Below, piece by piece: positions 25,883 through 33,687 of a DNA stretch of 35,285 bases. Location of the stretch: NCBI GenBank assembly GCA_022511425.1, contig JAFLRO010000025.1, positions 1 through 35,285 on the forward strand, given 5' to 3'. Below the pieces are notes generated by a model. It was given only the letters and a program-made list of their open reading frames with translations, made no database searches and had not been told where the DNA came from. The stretch's first letter is position 1, and each line of letters opens with the position of its first letter. Both the position numbers and the translations under genes were made by a program. This stretch comes from Acetatifactor sp. GTDB taxonomy: Bacteria > Bacillota > Clostridia > Lachnospirales > Lachnospiraceae.

Positions 25883-26599
25883 ATGTTGGAAATCAAGGGC
25901 TTAAGTAAATCTTATATAGGAAAGGATGCTCTGCAGAATGTGAACCTGACCCTGGAGCAGGGAGAGATTGTGGGGCTTCTCGGAGAGAACGGCGCGGGCA
26001 AAACAACGCTGTTAAAGTGTATCCTTAGATTTTTGCCACACCGAGGAGAAATCCTGCTGGACGGGAAAAAGATTGACCGGAGCAATATTTCCAGGCTCTC
26101 TTTTGCTACCTGTGAGCACTCTTTTTTCCCGAACCTGACACCGAAGCAGCACTGGGAATTCTATGAGCTTCACTTTGGTTCTTTCCGTGCAGCGCGGTTT
26201 AAGACACTGATGGATTTTTTTGAGCTGCCCGGAAATATAAAGCTAAGAAGTTTTTCCACCGGTCAGAAGAATCAGTTTGAGGTGATCATGGCTCTGTGTC
26301 AGGGAGCGGATTACATCCTGATGGATGAGCCCTTTGCGGGGAACGATGTTTTCAACCGGGAAGACTTTTACAAGGTGTTGTTGGGTATTTTAGAGCCTAC
26401 AGAAACTGTATTTCTTTCTACTCACCTGATCGCGGAGGTGGAGAATTTCCTGGGAAGGGCAGTGCTGCTTAGAAAAGGTAAAATAGTGGGAGATGTCACT
26501 ACTTTGGAGTTGGAGGAACAGGGCAGGACACTGATGGAGTATGTGAAGGAAACATATAATTATCAACCTGAGCGTGTACAGAAGGCATTGGGGGTATAA
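25883..26599 (+). CDS. ABC transporter ATP-binding protein
   Basis: This 238-residue ATPase energises the membrane proteins encoded just before it. Walker A GENGAGKT is at 34-41, Walker B is ILMDEPFAGND, and the H-loop is FLSTHL. The signature FSTGQKNQ departs from LSGGQ, having Thr for the second residue, as in some YtrB/export-type ATPases. ATG 25883 is preferred (GAGAGG nine bases away, MLEIKGLSKSY start); ATGs at 25874 and 25877 are too close to that site. Together with the GntR gene it defines a Ytr-like exporter operon, possibly for a cell-envelope-active compound. Confidence 0.92.
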   Translation: MLEIKGLSKSYIGKDALQNVNLTLEQGEIVGLLGENGAGKTTLLKCILRFLPHRGEILLDGKKIDRSNISRLSFATCEHSFFPNLTPKQHWEFYELHFGSFRAARFKTLMDFFELPGNIKLRSFSTGQKNQFEVIMALCQGADYILMDEPFAGNDVFNREDFYKVLLGILEPTETVFLSTHLIAEVENFLGRAVLLRKGKIVGDVTTLELEEQGRTLMEYVKETYNYQPERVQKALGV

Positions 26600-26693
26600 A
26601 TTGGAATGTTCCATACCAATTTTGAACCGATGCCCGTCAAATGCGGGGTGGTGTCAAGTGCGGTGTGAAAAACTGGGCACAGGAGGTATCATC

Positions 26694-28148
26694 ATGAAGA
26701 AAGCATTATGCCTGGCTTTGATTTTGCTGATTGCGGGTCCGGTGATGTTTGTGGCCGGAGGTTTTTGGGTGGATAACAAAAAAGATGATGTGGTAATCAC
26801 CACTACCACTTTGTACGGTGATTCTGAGGAGGCAGCAGGACTCATGCTGCGCATGGCTTCCCAGTGGCAGGATCAGCTTATTTGGGAGACGGAGTACACT
26901 CTTGGCAGTGGTGAGACTGCAAGTAACTTTATTTTTTCTTCCTGGGGGAAGGATTGGCCCAAGACAGCAGTGGATGAGATTACTGTGGATTACATCACCA
27001 ATTGGGGAACGGATGATGTAGGTGGCAATGCCGTCAGGGGGTCTTTTGATCCGGAGGGATATCCTATGTCAAAAATAGTTCAAGCCGTGATGGACAGGAC
27101 GGAGCCGGGGGAGCGGCGTACAGAGACGGTGATGCTTAAGGATTATTATGAATTCTATCCGCTGGAGTTTCATTTACAGGAGTATTTGGCAGATGGACAA
27201 ACGCTGGAGGTGTATTATTACGAGTCGAAAGGCTTTTTTGCAGATTTCTTTCAGGTTCCCGTGGGCGATGATATAGAGCAGATCACTCTGGAAAAAGATT
27301 TCGCAGGAGATGTGACAGACGTACAGTGCAAAGGTTTGTCGGGAGTTTCTTTTCATAATCTATCCGCTTTTGGACAGCAGGGATGCTATCATGCTTTTTA
27401 CTTGGAAAATTGGGAAAATGATGAGATGAAAGGGTTGGGTGGAACGTATGGCATATATTATTATCCTTATATAGAAGATACAAATCGTAATCGCGGATTG
27501 ACGGTAGATCTGGAGCAGGCAAGAATCGTCAGCAGCCTGGAGTCGGGGATAGAGCTGGTGGACATGGCGCTTAACGAAAGTCAGGACAGGCTGTATCTTG
27601 TCACAAAAGAAGAAAATGTATATTATCTGAATGTATTTGAGTCTGACAATGGCAGTCTGGCACTTAGTCAAAAACTTTTGGTGAGATCCGACTTGATGGA
27701 GAGATATGATGGGTATGAGCCCTGGTTGGCACAGCTGTCCGTACAGGAGAATGGTGTGCTGCTGGTGTGGCAGGACGGCAGCTTTGTCTTTGCTGTTTCA
27801 AATGGGGATGAGATGGAAGTCTGGGAGCCGGAGCAATTCCCTTCCATACAAAGTTTTGTCTTTCCCAGTGAGAATGTCTGGTCCTTTGATGGACAGCGGC
27901 TGGCATTGGCTTCCTTCGCAGACTGGAGCAGCACAAGTGTGAATCTGGCGGTGTATACCAGGGCAGGACTGGTCTGGTATGGCATATGTGAGGCCTGGTA
28001 TGATGTAGGCGAGCACAGCAGCGACTTCGGAGATGAACAGGAAATCAACACTTTTCGGATTTCTCCTCCCGGTACCGTAATCCGAAACCAGGGTTATAGG
28101 CCGCGAAACATCCCGGTGGAGGAGATTTTGGGGATAGATTGGGAATAA
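26694..28148 (+). CDS. Exported or membrane-anchored protein of unknown function
   Basis: This 484-residue protein starts with a hydrophobic N-terminus (residues 4-25) that acts as an uncleaved anchor or signal peptide; there is no lipobox cysteine. The rest is soluble, acidic and rich in aromatic residues. The C-terminal half has blocks spaced like beta-propeller blades (DRLYLVTKEENVYYLNVF, GVLLVWQDGSFVFAVSNG), so a propeller-like fold is possible. I recognise no family. AGGAGG lies seven bases before ATG 26694; the upstream open frame is discarded. Position 94 bases after the ATPase gene suggests an accessory or sensor role for the transporter. Confidence 0.75.
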   Translation: MKKALCLALILLIAGPVMFVAGGFWVDNKKDDVVITTTTLYGDSEEAAGLMLRMASQWQDQLIWETEYTLGSGETASNFIFSSWGKDWPKTAVDEITVDYITNWGTDDVGGNAVRGSFDPEGYPMSKIVQAVMDRTEPGERRTETVMLKDYYEFYPLEFHLQEYLADGQTLEVYYYESKGFFADFFQVPVGDDIEQITLEKDFAGDVTDVQCKGLSGVSFHNLSAFGQQGCYHAFYLENWENDEMKGLGGTYGIYYYPYIEDTNRNRGLTVDLEQARIVSSLESGIELVDMALNESQDRLYLVTKEENVYYLNVFESDNGSLALSQKLLVRSDLMERYDGYEPWLAQLSVQENGVLLVWQDGSFVFAVSNGDEMEVWEPEQFPSIQSFVFPSENVWSFDGQRLALASFADWSSTSVNLAVYTRAGLVWYGICEAWYDVGEHSSDFGDEQEINTFRISPPGTVIRNQGYRPRNIPVEEILGIDWE

Positions 28149-28158
28149 AGTTCAAGAG

Positions 28159-28198
28159 CAAACCGCGGATTTGACAAATCTGCGGTTTGTGCTATACT
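28159..28198 (+). promoter_or_regulatory. Strong promoter overlapped by a long palindrome
   Basis: CAAACCGCGGATTT (28159-28172) and AAATCTGCGGTTTG (28176-28189) form a 14-bp inverted repeat (13 of 14) with a three-base spacer. It covers the consensus -35 TTGACA (28171-28176); TATACT (28193-28198), an extended -10 with TGC before it, follows 16 bases later. No T run follows the palindrome, so operator use is more likely than termination. Confidence 0.65.
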
Positions 28199-28285
28199 GT
28201 AGGGCATGCAAAATATTTCAGAAAAAGAAAAAGGATACCCCAAAGCTGTGAGTGACGGACACATGGCATGGAGGGAGGTGCCGAC

Positions 28286-30274
28286 ATGCAGCTATTGATA
28301 AAGAAGACTTTACAGGAAATGAGAGCTTATCTGGCAGACGCGCTGAGCAAAAAGTGGCGGATTATTGTTGGATGTCTGGTGTCTGTAATTTTATTCGTGT
28401 TGTCATGTCATTACCTTTTTGAAGGTTTCAACAAGCGGTTTTTCGTTTATTCGGCGCTCTGCCTGCTGACAGGAGCGTTTCTTATTCTGCCCAGACTGAA
28501 AAGATGGTATCTGGCATTTTCGGTGGTGGCTGTCTATCTGATTTTTGTGCCCCGTAAGATGTTTATACATATAGAACTTCCCTGTCATGACTTAAAGCAT
28601 TTGCTTCCTGTAGCCGAACTGCCAAATTTGTTTATTATATTGCTGGTGTATGCAGTTCTTCTGCTGCTATTCCAAAGAGTGAAATATGCTTTTGCGGGTG
28701 GCGGAATAGTTTTACTGTGTCTGACACTGATCAATTATTATTGTTTTTTGTTTCGGGGAGATGGGCTGAGTTTTCCTGATCTGACGGCAGTGGGAACTGC
28801 TGTTTCGGTGCTCGGAAATTACCGTCTGACTATGAACAGTGAACTGTGGTATACGATTCTGTATTTTTGTTTCTTTATCTCTTTTGGCTTTTGGTGTGAT
28901 ATTCCTTTTAAGGGGAAATGGTACCATCTGTCGGTGACTGCAGTTTCGCTTTGCGGCATCCTGCTTTTCTATTATTTCTGGAATATGTCAGGTTATCTGG
29001 AACGAAATTATCTACAGGGGCATTACTGGGTGGCTGGAGAGAATCAACAGATGAACGGTTTTCTCCTCGGTTTTGGCCTCAGTATGAAGGAGATGAAAAT
29101 GGAGAAGCCCTCGGGCTATTCAAAGGAACAGCTTTTAGAGGTGGGCCGTAACGCGGCTGATAGCTACCGGTCGCCTGTTTCGACAGATACAAAACCCAGC
29201 ATTATCTTTATTATGAATGAGGCCTGGTCCGATCTGCGCGTTCTGGGCAATTTAGAGACCACGGAACCATTCATGCCATTTTTTGACTCGCTTGAAGGAT
29301 CTGTTGTGAAGGGAAATGCTTTTGTTAAGGTATTGGGAGGAAAAACTGCAAACAGTGAATTTGAAGCATTGATGGGGGACAGCTTGGCTTTTCTTTCTCC
29401 CACAGCGATTCCTTATTCTCTGCAGGTAAACCATGACATGTATTCCATGGCACGGGTGTTGAAGGATCAGGGCTATCAGACTATGGCCATGCATCCCAGC
29501 GAAGCGGCCGCCTGGAATCGGGGAAAGGTTTATGAATACTTTGGGTTTGATGAATATATTGATGTAACTAAGTTTCAGACACCTTATCTGTATCCGTATG
29601 AGAGGGTTTTTTTGTCTGACGAGTGTAATTTCAATGAGATCATATGGCAGTTCGAACACAAGGAAGAAGGCTCTCCGCTTTTTCTGTTTGACGTGACTAT
29701 TCAGAATCATGCTGAATACTACGGTGGGATTGATATGCCAATATCTATCTTAACAGTGGGAGCAACACCGGCAGAGGAAGCCGGAGATCTGCTTAATGTA
29801 GCAACATACGTGAACCTGATGAAGATCACTGATGATGCCTTTGCTGATATGATATCGTATTTTGAGACGGTTGAGGAACCTGTCATCCTGTGTATGTTTG
29901 GTGATCATCAACCTAGTCTGGGTGACAGCTTCTACAATGCGATGTATGCAGACAGCGGACTGACACAGGAGGAGCAGGCCGGCAGAAAATATATCACCCC
30001 TTATGTGATCTGGGCTAATTATGACGCAACTTTCCCGGATTACGGAGATATGAGCGCCAATTACCTGGGGGCGGCTCTGCTGGAATGTGCCGGAGTCGAG
30101 CTTCCGCCTTATTATCAATATCTTATGCAGCTCCATGAGCAATATCCCGTTATTTCCTATCAAACGGTCACAGATAATGAAAACGATGAGTCTATTCGAT
30201 ATTATCAGATGTTGCAATACAATCATTTGATGGAAAGGGATTACCTGAGGGAACTGTTTTCTGTGACACCTTGA
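28286..30274 (+). CDS. LTA synthase-like phosphoglycerol transferase (alkaline phosphatase superfamily)
   Basis: This 662-residue protein has an N-terminal block of about six membrane helices (to residue 250) and an external sulfatase-like domain. Probable catalytic features match LtaS: Glu312 in MNEAWSDL, nucleophile Thr354 in GGKTANSEFEAL, and Asp540-His541 in FGDHQP for the Mn2+ site. It likely adds glycerophosphate or phosphoethanolamine to a cell-surface glycolipid or glycan. GGGAGG lies before ATG 28286; the in-frame start at 28268 precedes it. It has its own promoter at 28171, so it is separate from the Ytr-like operon. Confidence 0.88.
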   Translation: MQLLIKKTLQEMRAYLADALSKKWRIIVGCLVSVILFVLSCHYLFEGFNKRFFVYSALCLLTGAFLILPRLKRWYLAFSVVAVYLIFVPRKMFIHIELPCHDLKHLLPVAELPNLFIILLVYAVLLLLFQRVKYAFAGGGIVLLCLTLINYYCFLFRGDGLSFPDLTAVGTAVSVLGNYRLTMNSELWYTILYFCFFISFGFWCDIPFKGKWYHLSVTAVSLCGILLFYYFWNMSGYLERNYLQGHYWVAGENQQMNGFLLGFGLSMKEMKMEKPSGYSKEQLLEVGRNAADSYRSPVSTDTKPSIIFIMNEAWSDLRVLGNLETTEPFMPFFDSLEGSVVKGNAFVKVLGGKTANSEFEALMGDSLAFLSPTAIPYSLQVNHDMYSMARVLKDQGYQTMAMHPSEAAAWNRGKVYEYFGFDEYIDVTKFQTPYLYPYERVFLSDECNFNEIIWQFEHKEEGSPLFLFDVTIQNHAEYYGGIDMPISILTVGATPAEEAGDLLNVATYVNLMKITDDAFADMISYFETVEEPVILCMFGDHQPSLGDSFYNAMYADSGLTQEEQAGRKYITPYVIWANYDATFPDYGDMSANYLGAALLECAGVELPPYYQYLMQLHEQYPVISYQTVTDNENDESIRYYQMLQYNHLMERDYLRELFSVTP

Positions 30275-30312
30275 CAAAGGAAAACGAATCTTTATATCTG
30301 TTTCAAGGGAGT

Positions 30313-30423
30313 GTTGCAAAATAACTGATTTACAGTTATAGAGCGATGCCCCTTCTCTTTTCTGAACAGCAGGGGGCGTTGCAAAATAGATGATTACTCA
30401 TCTCTTTTGCAACAGCCCCTTTT
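30313..30423. repeat. TTGCAAAA-containing hairpins, possible insertion-sequence end remnant; second hairpin may terminate transcription
   Basis: GTTGCAAAATA occurs at 30313 and 30378, and TTTTGCAAC, inverted, at 30405. The first copy runs into a hairpin ATAACTG/CAGTTAT (30321-30339). The second forms a long stem of about 20 bp, 30373-30393 with 30398-30419 (one bulge, one mismatch), ending in TTTT. TTGCAAA-type ends are common in IS families, but no transposase fragment is recognisable. The long hairpin could terminate the upstream gene. The rest of the 380-base gap to argC holds ARG boxes and the argC promoter. Confidence 0.5.
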
Positions 30424-30517
30424 GCCGTGAAAGGTCGGCGTCTGATCACCGCCTGAAGTGGAACATTGACCGAACACACCGTCAGTTTACAGCAGGAAAA
30501 TTGACTTAAGAAGCACA

Positions 30518-30565
30518 AATGAATAAAAATGCACTAAATATAAAAAATAATGAATAAAAATGAAA
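30518..30565 (+). promoter_or_regulatory. argC: Two ARG boxes upstream of argC
   Basis: AATGAATAAAAATGCAC (30518-30534) and AATGAATAAAAATGAAA (30549-30565) are near-identical copies of the Gram-positive ArgR/AhrC box, 31 bases apart (three helical turns), ending just before the -35. Confidence 0.8.
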
Positions 30566-30571
30566 AAGTAG

Positions 30572-30599
30572 TGGACATTTGCGGAAAAAGTGGTATGAT
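30572..30599 (+). promoter_or_regulatory. argC: Sigma-A promoter of argC
   Basis: TGGACA (5 of 6) and TATGAT (5 of 6) are 16 bases apart, and TGG before the latter makes it an extended -10. It lies directly downstream of the ARG boxes. Confidence 0.7.
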
Positions 30600-30654
30600 T
30601 ACAAAAGACAGCTAATTATTTGCAGTTAAGCACTGCTGAAGAAAGAGGAAGAAA

Positions 30655-31713
30655 ATGATAAAGGTCGGCATTATCGGAGCCACAGGTTATGCAGGTGGAG
30701 AACTGGTGCGCATTCTGAAGAACCATAGGGAAGCAGAGATTGTCTGGTATGGCTCCAAAAGTTACATAGACAAGCGATACAGCGAGGTATACCAGAACAT
30801 GTTCCAGATTGTGGAGGATGTCTGTAAGGACGACAATCTGGCAGAGCTGGCGGATCAGGTAGATGTGATCTTCAACGCTACACCCCAAGGCTTTCTGGCA
30901 GGAATTCTTACAGAGGAAATTCTGTCAAAGGTAAAGATTGTAGATTTGTCTGCGGACTACCGTATTAAGGATGTAGGAGTATACGAAAAGTGGTATAGTA
31001 TTGAGCACAAGTCACCCCAGTTCATTCCTGAGGCAGTGTATGGGCTCTGTGAGATTAATCGGCGACAGATTACCGCTGATACCCGGCTGGTGGCCAACCC
31101 GGGCTGCTATACCACCTGTTCCATCCTGACTGCATATCCCCTGGTAAAAGAGGGACTTATCGATGTGGATACCCTGATCGTGGATGCCAAGTCAGGTACA
31201 TCCGGTGCAGGCAGGGGAGCCAAGGTTCCGAATCTGTACTGTGAGGTCAACGAAAACATAAAGGCCTACGGTGTTGCCAGCCATCGCCATACCCCGGAGA
31301 TTGAGGAACAGCTTGGCTATGCTGGAAACTGTACTGTGACCATCAATTTTACACCTCATCTGGTTCCCATGAATAGAGGAATTTTGGTCACAGAATATGC
31401 AAAGTTAAAAAGAAAGCCGGATGGCACGCTGCCCACCTATGAAGAAATCAAAGCGGTCTACGACAAGTATTATGCAAAGGAAAGATTTGTCCGCGTGCTG
31501 GAGAAGGGTGTTTGTCCCGAGACCAAGTGGGTGGAAGGCAGCAATTATGTGGATATTGGCTTTGTCATCGATGAGCGCACAGAGCGCGTCATTATGATGG
31601 GTGCTTTGGATAATCTGGTGAAGGGTGCAGCCGGCCAGGCAGTGCAGAATATGAACCTGTTGTTTGACCTAAAGGAAAGCGAAGGACTGGAACTTGTGCC
31701 CTGTTTTCCGTGA
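30655..31713 (+). CDS. argC: N-acetyl-gamma-glutamyl-phosphate reductase
   Basis: This 352-residue enzyme reduces N-acetylglutamyl phosphate with NADPH to the semialdehyde, the third step of arginine synthesis. The NADP loop GIIGATGYAGGELVR (residues 4-18), catalytic Cys151 in VANPGCYTT and HRHTPEIEEQL are diagnostic, and the length is normal. GAGGA lies close before the ATG. The ARG boxes and promoter upstream support ArgR control. argJ lies 2 kb downstream after three unrelated genes instead of adjacent; argB and argD are not in the window. Confidence 0.97.
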   Translation: MIKVGIIGATGYAGGELVRILKNHREAEIVWYGSKSYIDKRYSEVYQNMFQIVEDVCKDDNLAELADQVDVIFNATPQGFLAGILTEEILSKVKIVDLSADYRIKDVGVYEKWYSIEHKSPQFIPEAVYGLCEINRRQITADTRLVANPGCYTTCSILTAYPLVKEGLIDVDTLIVDAKSGTSGAGRGAKVPNLYCEVNENIKAYGVASHRHTPEIEEQLGYAGNCTVTINFTPHLVPMNRGILVTEYAKLKRKPDGTLPTYEEIKAVYDKYYAKERFVRVLEKGVCPETKWVEGSNYVDIGFVIDERTERVIMMGALDNLVKGAAGQAVQNMNLLFDLKESEGLELVPCFP

Positions 31714-31806
31714 GAATGACTGGAATAGAGTCAGCTTGTTGCGGAGCATATGACTCGAAGAAAGTAGAGTGTAGATTCAGGGCAGAATGCTGGAAAGTGT
31801 GATCAT

Positions 31807-32295
31807 ATGAGATTTACTTATTGTCCACACTGTGGAACAAAGCTGGTGTTAAAGGAGATTGGGGATGAGGGACTGATTCCCTTCTGCGAGCAATGCAGTA
31901 TTCCGTTATGGGATTCTTTTACCACCTGCATCATCTGTGCGGTGACAAACGAAAAACGTGAGGTGGCGCTGTTGCGGCAGGGTTATGTATCTACTGCCGG
32001 CTATGTGTGCGTGGCGGGAGTAATGAAGCCCGGGGAGGCAGCGGAGGAGGCTGCTGTCCGGGAGGTCGGAGAGGAACTAGGACTTTCCGTGGTAAAGCTG
32101 ACCTACATCAAAAGCTATCCTTATGACAAGAAAGAAATGCTGATGCTGGGCTATCATGCAGAGGTCAAAAAGGAGGAGTTTCGCCTTTCAGGTGAGGTAG
32201 ATGCGGCGGAGTGGGTGCCTTTTGAGGGGGCTTTGGAGAAGCTGAGGGAAGGAAGCATTGCCTGGCAGCTGGTAAAGACTGTGATCAGCGGATAG
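31807..32295 (+). CDS. NUDIX hydrolase with N-terminal zinc ribbon (NudC-like)
   Basis: This 162-residue protein has a four-cysteine zinc ribbon (Cys6, Cys9, Cys27, Cys30) followed by a complete NUDIX box from Gly71, with Glu77, Arg85-Glu86 and Glu89-Glu90. Just after the box comes SYPYDKKEMLMLGYHAE, which resembles the NADH-pyrophosphatase motif region of NudC but lacks its exact SQPWPFPxS sequence. NAD(H) or a related dinucleotide is a plausible but unproven substrate. It is shorter than E. coli NudC, lacking the N-terminal domain. The ribosome binding site is weak. Confidence 0.88.
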   Translation: MRFTYCPHCGTKLVLKEIGDEGLIPFCEQCSIPLWDSFTTCIICAVTNEKREVALLRQGYVSTAGYVCVAGVMKPGEAAEEAAVREVGEELGLSVVKLTYIKSYPYDKKEMLMLGYHAEVKKEEFRLSGEVDAAEWVPFEGALEKLREGSIAWQLVKTVISG

Positions 32296-32399
32296 TGATA
32301 TTGGAACTGAATACATGAGACCATGTCTGCAAAAAAGGCAGGATTAAGATAGTACTCCTGAGGGAATAAAGGTATCGATGAGCAGGATGAGAGGTTATT

Positions 32400-33002
32400 A
32401 TGGAGAGATGTGGCTGGTGTCTGCTCAATGAGCTGGAGATAAAGTACCACGATGAAGAGTGGGGTGTTCCGGTTTACGATGACAGAAAGCAGTTTGAATA
32501 TCTGATGCTGGAAGCGATGCAGTGCGGGCTCAGCTGGGATATTGTACTGAAGAAGCGGGAGATTTTCCGCAGCTGCTTCCACAATTTTGACTATGATGTG
32601 ATCGCCGCATACAGCGAAGACGATATAGACAGAATCATGAATATGGAGGGCATGATCCGCTCCCGAAAAAAGATAGAGGCGGTCATAAACAATGCCAGAC
32701 GGTTTCAGGAAATTCGCCGGGAGTTTGGCAGTTTTTCTGATTATCTTTGGGGATATACCGATGGGAAGATGGTTCTTTACAGCGGTCATGAAACGGGGAA
32801 GGTTCCGGCAGCCAACGGACTCTCTGACAGGATTGCGGCGGATCTGAAAAAGCGGGGATTTAAGTATCTGGGCAGCGTTACTGTCTATGCACATCTTCAG
32901 GCCAGCGGAGTAGTCAATGACCATTGGAGCGGGTGCCACTGTTATGAAAAACTTGTTTCTCAACATCCTACTATAAAAAAGCGAAGGGATAAGGAACGGT
33001 GA
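32400..33002 (+). CDS. tag: DNA-3-methyladenine glycosylase I
   Basis: This 200-residue base-excision repair enzyme removes 3-methyladenine from DNA. The zinc ligands fall at the same numbers as in E. coli Tag: Cys4, His17, His175 and Cys179. Catalytic/recognition residues Glu38 and Trp46 are also present in EAMQCGLSW. The C-terminal tail is slightly longer and basic. GAGAGG precedes the ATG by six bases. It lies between two arginine genes without obvious functional connection. Confidence 0.96.
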   Translation: MERCGWCLLNELEIKYHDEEWGVPVYDDRKQFEYLMLEAMQCGLSWDIVLKKREIFRSCFHNFDYDVIAAYSEDDIDRIMNMEGMIRSRKKIEAVINNARRFQEIRREFGSFSDYLWGYTDGKMVLYSGHETGKVPAANGLSDRIAADLKKRGFKYLGSVTVYAHLQASGVVNDHWSGCHCYEKLVSQHPTIKKRRDKER

Positions 33003-33082
33003 ATCAACATACTTGGAAAGATCATTGACGTGACTATTGACCGTGACGACAGTAGGTGAGAAAACATTGAAATGAGGAGAAA

Positions 33083-33544
33083 ATGAGCAAACAGTTTACA
33101 GTCAGGACAATGACAATTGAAGATTACGAAGGGTTGTATGCCCTTTGGATGACAATCAAGGGCTTCGGTATGAGAAGTATTGATGACTCCAGAGTGGGTG
33201 TGGAGCGCTTTATAAGGAGAAATCCCAACACTAGCGTAGTGGCGGTGTCGGAGGACGGCTCCATTGTGGGCGGCATCCTCTGCGGCCATGACGGCAGACG
33301 GGGCTGCCTGTATCATGTGTGTGTCAGGGAGGATTACCGCAGGAACGGAATCGGCAAAGCAATGGTAGTTCACTGCATGAATGCTCTGAAGGGCGAGGAG
33401 ATCAATAAGGTCAGTCTCATTGCCTTCACTGTCAATGACGTGGGCAACGCCTTCTGGAACCGAATCGGGTGGACAAAGCGGGAAGATTTAAACTACTATG
33501 ACTTTACCTTGAATGAGGCAAATATCACAGCATTTAATAAGTGA
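33083..33544 (+). CDS. GNAT family N-acetyltransferase
   Basis: This 153-residue acetyltransferase has motif A in VREDYRRNGIGKAMVVHCM and the late AFWNRIGWTKRED block. The N-terminal TVRTMTIEDYEGLYALW is typical of RimI-like small GNATs. The substrate is unknown. TGAGGAG lies about 4 bases before the ATG. It differs from the paralogous pair at 8255 and 12351. Confidence 0.9.
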   Translation: MSKQFTVRTMTIEDYEGLYALWMTIKGFGMRSIDDSRVGVERFIRRNPNTSVVAVSEDGSIVGGILCGHDGRRGCLYHVCVREDYRRNGIGKAMVVHCMNALKGEEINKVSLIAFTVNDVGNAFWNRIGWTKREDLNYYDFTLNEANITAFNK

Positions 33545-33687
33545 TAGACCGTAGCGCATTTCTCCAAATATGCAACCGGTGCTGTTGTGTATGCTCCACA
33601 TGAATGGAATGCAGAGATTTTGCAGAGAGTATGATGTCTTTGAAGGATAGCAAACAATAAAAACGGAAGGGCAAGGATATTCTTTAG

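Noticed and set aside
30336..30518. 60-codon minus-strand frame as a transposase fragment
   Set aside because: No transposase motif is present; it merely covers the TTGCAAAA hairpins.
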